From Klebsiella pneumoniae (GTDB lineage: Bacteria; Pseudomonadota; Gammaproteobacteria; Ga0077536): a stretch of 10,741 nucleotides of DNA. Below, in pieces: positions 7,087 to 10,741 of this stretch; positions within the stretch are counted from its first letter, which is position 1; the number at the start of each line of letters is the position of its first letter. The stretch covers positions 1 to 10,741 of the forward strand of contig CAMCBY010000099.1 of the NCBI GenBank assembly GCA_945873015.1, in the 5' to 3' direction. Under the pieces are notes generated by a model. That model was not told the DNA's origin. It made no database searches and was given only the letters and a program-made list of their open reading frames with translations. The position numbers were made by a program, and so were the translations under genes.

Positions 7087-7171
7087 AGGGGGTGAGCATC
7101 ACGCCACGCAGTAGTTGAGCTATGCCCCGACAATTGCGAAAGTGAAGCACCGCCCTCATTGGAACTTCGCT

Positions 7172-7654
7172 ATGAACGACATGCTGAGCTTGACCAAGAA
7201 CCTGCCCGAGGTCACTTTCGCGGCGGGCGAGGTGGTGCTGCGCGAAGGTGATTCGGCAGGGGCGATTTGGGTGCTGGTGTCCGGCAGTCTGAGCGTGGTC
7301 AAGGGAGGCATCGTCGTCAACCTCATCACCCAGCCTGGCGCGGTGGTGGGCGAGGTCTCGGTGTTGCTCGATACCGTTTACGGCGCGACCGTCGAGGCCA
7401 CCGAGCCGGTGGTCATGCGCCATGCGGCCGATGGCCGTGCCTTGTTGGCGAGCTCACCGCCCGTTACCACGCTGGTCGCGATGGGTCTTGCCGAACGACT
7501 CAATTTCATCACCACCTATCTGGTCGACCTCAGACATCAGTACGGCGACGCGCCGGGCCTGTCGATGATTCCGGATGTGTTACGTGAATTGAGTCAGCGC
7601 CAGCGGCCGCTGGCGAAGGTCGGCTCGGCACGCGATCCTGACCCGGAATACTGA
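7172..7654 (+). CDS. Stand-alone cyclic nucleotide-binding domain protein
   Basis: A 160-residue protein with one Crp-like cNMP-binding beta-barrel and no DNA-binding helix-turn-helix, so it is not a Crp/Fnr regulator. The barrel begins at LPEVTFAAGEVVLREGDSAG (11-30), continues with VLVSGSLSVV (34-43), and the phosphate-binding loop is VVGEVSVLLDTVYGATVEAT (59-78). The Gly-Glu pair (60-61) is kept, but the position ten after that Glu, an Arg in Crp (Arg82), is Gly71 here. The C-terminal half (GLAERLNFITTYLVDLRHQYGD, 105-126) is helical. It is therefore unclear whether it binds cAMP or cGMP. The ATG at 7172 is chosen because it begins just before the domain and has GGAA at 7161-7164. A TTG at 7115 would add 19 residues with no domain. 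The gene is convergent with the next, with five bases between the stops. Confidence 0.82.
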   Translation: MNDMLSLTKNLPEVTFAAGEVVLREGDSAGAIWVLVSGSLSVVKGGIVVNLITQPGAVVGEVSVLLDTVYGATVEATEPVVMRHAADGRALLASSPPVTTLVAMGLAERLNFITTYLVDLRHQYGDAPGLSMIPDVLRELSQRQRPLAKVGSARDPDPEY

Positions 7655-7659
7655 GGCGC

Positions 7660-8409
7660 TCAGAACACCGTGCGTGGCGGCGTGTGGCTGGCCGTCAGTT
7701 CGAACTCCTCCACGCCCAGCAGCGACAACCATGCCGCACTGCCTTTGTCGCAGTCGATTTCGATATGGGCCGGCACCGGCCCAATCTGGTGGCCGGGATT
7801 GAACACCCAGGTGTCGCCGATACGGTCGGCCCACGCGCCGTCGGTCTTGAACGGTGGTTGATGCACGTGGCCGCATAACACCAGATCGGGTTTGAATCTT
7901 TCTATCCACGCGCCGAGTTCGGTGTCGCCGTAATGACGGCGCCCGGTCCAGCAGGTCGGTGAACCGAGTGGCGGCCAGTGATAGACCCAGATCCAGCGCG
8001 CCGGCCGCTTGACCGCATCGGCCGCCAGTTGCGCTTCCAGCGCATCGCGTCCGGCCGGACCATCCCACCACGGACAAATCGTCACCAGCGTGTCGTCGAT
8101 GCGCAGCGAATCGCCATCGCTGGGCACACCGATTGCGCGCGCTTCCTGCAGCCACAGCGCGCACTGCTCGCCACGCGCATCCGGCCCGGTCAGATCGTGA
8201 TTGCCGGAACTGACCGCCAGTGGCCCGGCTTCTTTCAGCAGGCGCAGGTATTGCAGCATGACCACCACCTGCGCATCGATGGCAACCGCGGAACTGATAT
8301 CGAGCAGGTCGCCCGCCACCACCACCAGGTCAAAAGTGGGCGCGACGCGCACCAGCCAGTCGAGTTGCGGCAGCGAGTAGTGGAGATCGGAAACCAGCAG
8401 TATGCGCAC
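7660..8409 (-). CDS. Calcineurin-like metallophosphoesterase
   Basis: Predicted cytoplasmic two-metal phosphoesterase of 249 residues; the substrate is unknown. All family motifs are present: D8-x-H10 (VSDLH), G33-D34 (AGDLLD), G69-N70-H71-D72, a later H144 (VYHWPP) and G180-H181-V182-H183 (CGHVHQPP). Together these give the metal ligands and the catalytic histidine region. The start is uncertain. The GTG at 8409 gives VRILLVSDLH, the usual immediate beginning for this fold. An ATG at 8466 adds 19 residues and one at 8583 adds 58; the latter would run into the promoter region of the divergent hydrolase gene. No clear ribosome binding site decides between them. The family includes cyclic nucleotide phosphodiesterases (CpdA-like), nucleases and nucleotide hydrolases; the sequence alone does not choose. 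Confidence 0.85.
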   Translation of the reverse strand: MRILLVSDLHYSLPQLDWLVRVAPTFDLVVVAGDLLDISSAVAIDAQVVVMLQYLRLLKEAGPLAVSSGNHDLTGPDARGEQCALWLQEARAIGVPSDGDSLRIDDTLVTICPWWDGPAGRDALEAQLAADAVKRPARWIWVYHWPPLGSPTCWTGRRHYGDTELGAWIERFKPDLVLCGHVHQPPFKTDGAWADRIGDTWVFNPGHQIGPVPAHIEIDCDKGSAAWLSLLGVEEFELTASHTPPRTVF

Positions 8410-8619
8410 GGTCGAGTCACAGGCCAGATGGAGGGCGGTGCTGATTGTGCCCGGCGAAGGCCCCATGAGCCAAGTGTGCCTGGTGGTCGGTAGTTTTGGC
8501 CCACCAGATGGATAGTCGATGGGAGCTACCCGCTCTGCCGTGACCGGGTCGCTTTGGAGTATAAGTTCAACACCACGACGCACTCAGAACCGCCGAACCC
8601 AGCAGCCGAGGAGAGCTCC
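8410..8619. promoter_or_regulatory. Divergent promoter region; candidate -10 TATAAG at 8560
   Basis: This 210-base gap separates two divergent genes. On the plus strand TATAAG (8560-8565) is a good -10 hexamer about 55 bases before the epoxide hydrolase ATG, but no strong -35 lies at the right distance (CTGCCG near 8535 is the closest). An inverted pair TGGTGG/CCACCA with a loop of about 14 bases lies near 8480-8506 and could be an operator or chance. No promoter could be identified for the minus-strand gene. Confidence 0.35.
8608..8613 (+). promoter_or_regulatory. Ribosome binding site of the epoxide hydrolase gene
   Basis: GAGGAG lies six bases before the ATG at 8620. It decides the start in favour of 8620 over the in-frame ATG at 8554, which would add 22 residues and would lie on or next to the candidate -10. 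Confidence 0.75.
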
Positions 8620-9825
8620 ATGACGACCCCCGCGCCCTTCGTGATCGATATTCCTGACGCCACGCTCGAGGACATGTTTGAGCGTTTGCGCCGCACCCGC
8701 TTTGCCGATGACTACGCTAACGATGATTGGGAATACGGGTTCAACACCGATTACCTGCGCAGTCTGATTGATTACTGGTTACATGAATTCGACTGGCGCG
8801 CGGCAGAGCGCGCGATGAACGAACTGGCGCATTTCCGCATGGACTGGGCAGGACTGCCGCTGCATTTTATTCACCAGCGCGGCACCGGCCGCAAACCCAT
8901 GCCCTTGCTGCTGCATCACGGCTGGCCGTGGACCTTCTGGGATCTGAAACGCGTGATTGGCCCGCTGACCGATCCACAGGCTTACGGTGGTTCGGCCGAC
9001 GACGCCTTCGATGTAGTGTTGTGCTCACTGCCGGGTTACGGCTTTTCTTCACCCAATCGCCAGACCGGCTGGAATTTTCACACCACGGCCGATCTCGAAG
9101 CGAAACTCATGACCGAGGTGCTGGGCTATGACAAGTTCGCCACCGCCGGCGGCGACTGGGGTGCGCTGGTGGTCGGCCAGCTCGGCCACAAATATGCCGA
9201 CAAACTGCATGGTCTGTACTGCCATCTGCCCATACAGCTCAGTCATTACCTTGACGAACATCCCGATGTGCCGCCCGGCATTGCCTATGCCAATGGTTTG
9301 CCCGCGCCCTCGGAATACGGCCCGGGTGAAGAAGATTGGGTGGCGCGCAACAGCGATTTTTTCGCCAAAGAAAGCGGTTATGGATTTCAGCAACTGAGCA
9401 AACCGCAGACCCTCGCCATCGGCCTCAACGAGTCACCCGCCGGGCAGATGGCCTGGATCATCGAAAAGCGTCGCAGTTGGGCCGACACCCACGGCAATAT
9501 CGAATCGATTTGGGACAAAGACCATTTGTGCGCGACCACCACCCTTTATTGGGTGACGCAGACCGCCGGCACCTCGGCGCGCTTTTACAAAGAAGCGCTC
9601 ATGAATCCGTGGCGACGCTCGCATGATCGGTTCCCGGTGGTGGAAGCGCCGACCGCGCTCGGTGTCTATCCGCAGGATGTACTGCTGATGCCGAAACGCT
9701 GGTCAGAGCGTTATTACAACTTGCAGCAGTATCGGGTGCATGAGCGGGGCGGGCACTTCGCGCCCTATGAATGCCCCGACCTGTTTGTCGATGATGTGCG
9801 CACGTTTTTTCGCGCGATGCGCTGA
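8620..9825 (+). CDS. Epoxide hydrolase (alpha/beta-hydrolase with EHN domain)
   Basis: A 401-residue enzyme predicted to hydrolyse epoxides to vicinal diols through an ester intermediate, in the cytoplasm (no signal peptide). The N-terminal EHN lid-anchoring domain spans about residues 5-110. The alpha/beta-hydrolase core has the oxyanion motif H100-G-W-P103, the nucleophile Asp179 in GGDWG, and the catalytic His379 in GGHFAPYE. Asp353 (YPQDV) lies 26 residues before the His, the spacing in the Aspergillus niger enzyme (Asp348/His374), and is the likely charge-relay acid. Tyr254 (SGYGFQQLSKPQTLA) and Tyr323 (ARFYKE) are candidates for the two epoxide-polarising tyrosines. The length is typical of microsomal-type bacterial homologues. 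The substrate cannot be told; detoxification or terpenoid/xenobiotic breakdown are both possible. It appears to be its own transcription unit, ending at a strong hairpin. Confidence 0.9.
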   Translation: MTTPAPFVIDIPDATLEDMFERLRRTRFADDYANDDWEYGFNTDYLRSLIDYWLHEFDWRAAERAMNELAHFRMDWAGLPLHFIHQRGTGRKPMPLLLHHGWPWTFWDLKRVIGPLTDPQAYGGSADDAFDVVLCSLPGYGFSSPNRQTGWNFHTTADLEAKLMTEVLGYDKFATAGGDWGALVVGQLGHKYADKLHGLYCHLPIQLSHYLDEHPDVPPGIAYANGLPAPSEYGPGEEDWVARNSDFFAKESGYGFQQLSKPQTLAIGLNESPAGQMAWIIEKRRSWADTHGNIESIWDKDHLCATTTLYWVTQTAGTSARFYKEALMNPWRRSHDRFPVVEAPTALGVYPQDVLLMPKRWSERYYNLQQYRVHERGGHFAPYECPDLFVDDVRTFFRAMR

Positions 9826-9831
9826 GCACAT

Positions 9832-9863
9832 GACGTCACGCGGCGTCAGCGCCGCGTGACGTC
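9832..9863. terminator. Perfect 14-bp hairpin between convergent genes
   Basis: GACGTCACGCGGCG (9832-9845), loop TCAG, then the exact reverse complement (9850-9863). It lies 6 bases after the epoxide hydrolase stop and 9 before the stop of the opposing gene, where a bidirectional terminator would be expected. Neither side has a T-tract, so it is not a textbook intrinsic terminator. It may act with Rho or simply protect both 3' ends. Confidence 0.6.
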
Positions 9864-9872
9864 GGTCCGTGC

Positions 9873-10741
9873 TTAAGCGCGGGTGAGGCGGCGGCGCGCG
9901 GCGAGCACGGCCAGACCCGGCAACATCATGAGCAGCGCCGGCGGCAGCGGCACCGGTGCAACATAGTTGCCCAGATCAGCAGCCGACACCTTGTAGGCAT
10001 GCAACACACCCGGCAGCAGGCTGTACTGCGCGGTGAGTGTCGCGTCAGCGCCGCCGGTGGTGAAAGTGCATCCCGTCACCGCATCCAGCGGACATTGAAT
10101 CGACGCTGCGAAAGGATCGGCGGCGTTGAAATCAAAGTACACATCGAGCTGCCCACCACCCGCATTCTGGGTCACGCTGTAGTCGTTGTCGGTGCCGGCC
10201 AGCAACAGATAGCTGCCGTCATTGAGACGCGGCCCGATCGTGAGACCTTCCCATTTCTCCGGCGACTTGCCGGCCGATTCGACGTCGCCATCACCATCGA
10301 GATCGATGCGGTTGATGTCGAGGTCAAGAAACTGCGTCGATTTGCTCACCGCGACGAAGGGTGTGCCGCTGTCCAGATCGATACCGCTGACGTCGGTCGC
10401 GCTGCTGATATCGATTTTGTAGACCTCTTTATCGGCCGTCGCGAATTCCGCGCCAACACCAACTCCGCGATTATTGCGCTCGAGCACCAGGAACTCGTGA
10501 TCATTGAGCGCGACCAGTGAGGAAGTGCCCTGGCCTTGACCCGAACGTTTCATCTGGTAGGCATACTGCGCAACTGCCGTGCCGCTTGCAGCATCGAACT
10601 TGACGATACGACTGACGCTGCCGGTGCCGCCGCCTTCGTCGAGGGCGGCGCTTTGCAGCATGGCGAATACAAAACGACCATCGGGGCTGAGCGCCAGGCC
10701 TTCAAAGCCGCGGTTGGTGCGTTTGCCGGCGTTATTGCCGG
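9873..10741 (-). CDS. Phytase-like esterase domain protein with PEP-CTERM-like tail (partial, 5' end beyond right edge)
   Basis: The visible 288 residues are the C-terminal part of an esterase-like-activity-of-phytase family protein. The frame is open to the right edge, so the start and signal peptide are not seen. Family landmarks are NRGFEGLALSPDGRFVFAMLQSA (codons at about 10650-10715), HEFLVLERNNRG, EKWEGLTIGPRLNDGSYLLLAGTDND and a late LPGVLHAYKV; these are strands of a beta-propeller. A CPLDAVTGC segment could form a disulfide outside the cytoplasm. The tail reads VPLPPA, then a hydrophobic stretch (LLMMLPGLAVLAA), then RRR. This is the layout of a PEP-CTERM/exosortase sorting signal, so the protein is probably exported and processed at the membrane. 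The substrate is unknown; family members are annotated by similarity only. Confidence 0.83.
   Translation of the reverse strand, partial: GNNAGKRTNRGFEGLALSPDGRFVFAMLQSAALDEGGGTGSVSRIVKFDAASGTAVAQYAYQMKRSGQGQGTSSLVALNDHEFLVLERNNRGVGVGAEFATADKEVYKIDISSATDVSGIDLDSGTPFVAVSKSTQFLDLDINRIDLDGDGDVESAGKSPEKWEGLTIGPRLNDGSYLLLAGTDNDYSVTQNAGGGQLDVYFDFNAADPFAASIQCPLDAVTGCTFTTGGADATLTAQYSLLPGVLHAYKVSAADLGNYVAPVPLPPALLMMLPGLAVLAARRRLTRA

Larger units (their letters stand above)
6767..7171. other. Intergenic region filled by REP/REPIN elements
   Basis: This 405-base gap between the RTX gene and the cyclic-nucleotide-fold gene holds three palindromic elements of two families (6795-6878, 6897-6980, 7002-7086). 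No classical terminator with a T-tract follows the RTX stop codon, so these hairpins may end or stabilise that transcript. From 7087 to 7171 only a short GC-rich leader remains; no good promoter was recognised there. Confidence 0.7.

Noticed and set aside
7115..7171. Extended TTG start for the cyclic-nucleotide fold protein
   Set aside because: The added 19 residues match no domain, and the ATG at 7172 has a GGAA at a workable distance. It cannot be fully excluded.
8410..8583. N-terminal extension of the metallophosphoesterase to the ATG at 8583
   Set aside because: The fold normally begins directly with the RILLVSDLH strand, and the extension would cover the divergent promoter region. The intermediate ATG at 8466 stays possible.
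9831..9838. TGACGTCA palindrome as a regulatory site
   Set aside because: It is simply one edge of the convergent-gene hairpin; no bacterial regulator need be invoked.

Overview
The window looks like chromosomal DNA of a GC-rich gammaproteobacterium, probably an environmental lineage. The reasons are a DbpA-type DEAD-box helicase, a protein ending in a PEP-CTERM-like (exosortase) sorting signal, REP/REPIN palindromes of the GTAG-headed kind common in this class, and a large RTX protein of the type I secretion style. The species cannot be named from the sequence. No plasmid, phage, insertion sequence, CRISPR, rRNA or tRNA signal was seen.

Layout: (1) 1-1177, minus strand: dbpA, with its C-terminal RNA-binding domain cut off by the left edge. 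(2) 1178-1594: a divergent intergenic region. (3) 1595-6766, plus strand: a 1723-residue, highly modular RTX/FG-GAP protein, half the window. Its order is 20 uninterrupted RTX nonapeptides, a short cap, a ~110-residue module, 7 FG-GAP blades, a short RTX cassette, the module again, 7 more blades, a short RTX cassette and the module a third time. (4) 6767-7171: two tandem copies of one REPIN family and one copy of a second family. (5) 7172-7654, plus: a stand-alone cyclic-nucleotide-binding-fold protein with a degenerate phosphate-binding loop. (6) 7660-8409, minus: a calcineurin-like metallophosphoesterase, convergent with gene 5 at a 5-base gap. (7) 8620-9825, plus: an epoxide hydrolase with all catalytic residues. 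(8) 9832-9863: a perfect 14-bp hairpin between convergent genes. (9) 9873-10741, minus: a phytase-like esterase domain protein with a PEP-CTERM-like tail, N-terminus off the right edge.

The genes do not form one operon; strands alternate and most look like single transcription units. The RTX protein has no type I transporter genes beside it in this window, so its exporter must be encoded elsewhere. The most striking feature is the regularity of that protein. The seven Ca-loop motifs of the first FG-GAP block are each exactly 71 codons apart. The two blocks hold seven motifs each, which predicts two integrin-like seven-bladed propellers. The whole protein is built on a ~660-residue supermodule. 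No clearly new multi-gene system was found; the RTX/propeller protein and the REPIN cluster are the parts worth a second look.
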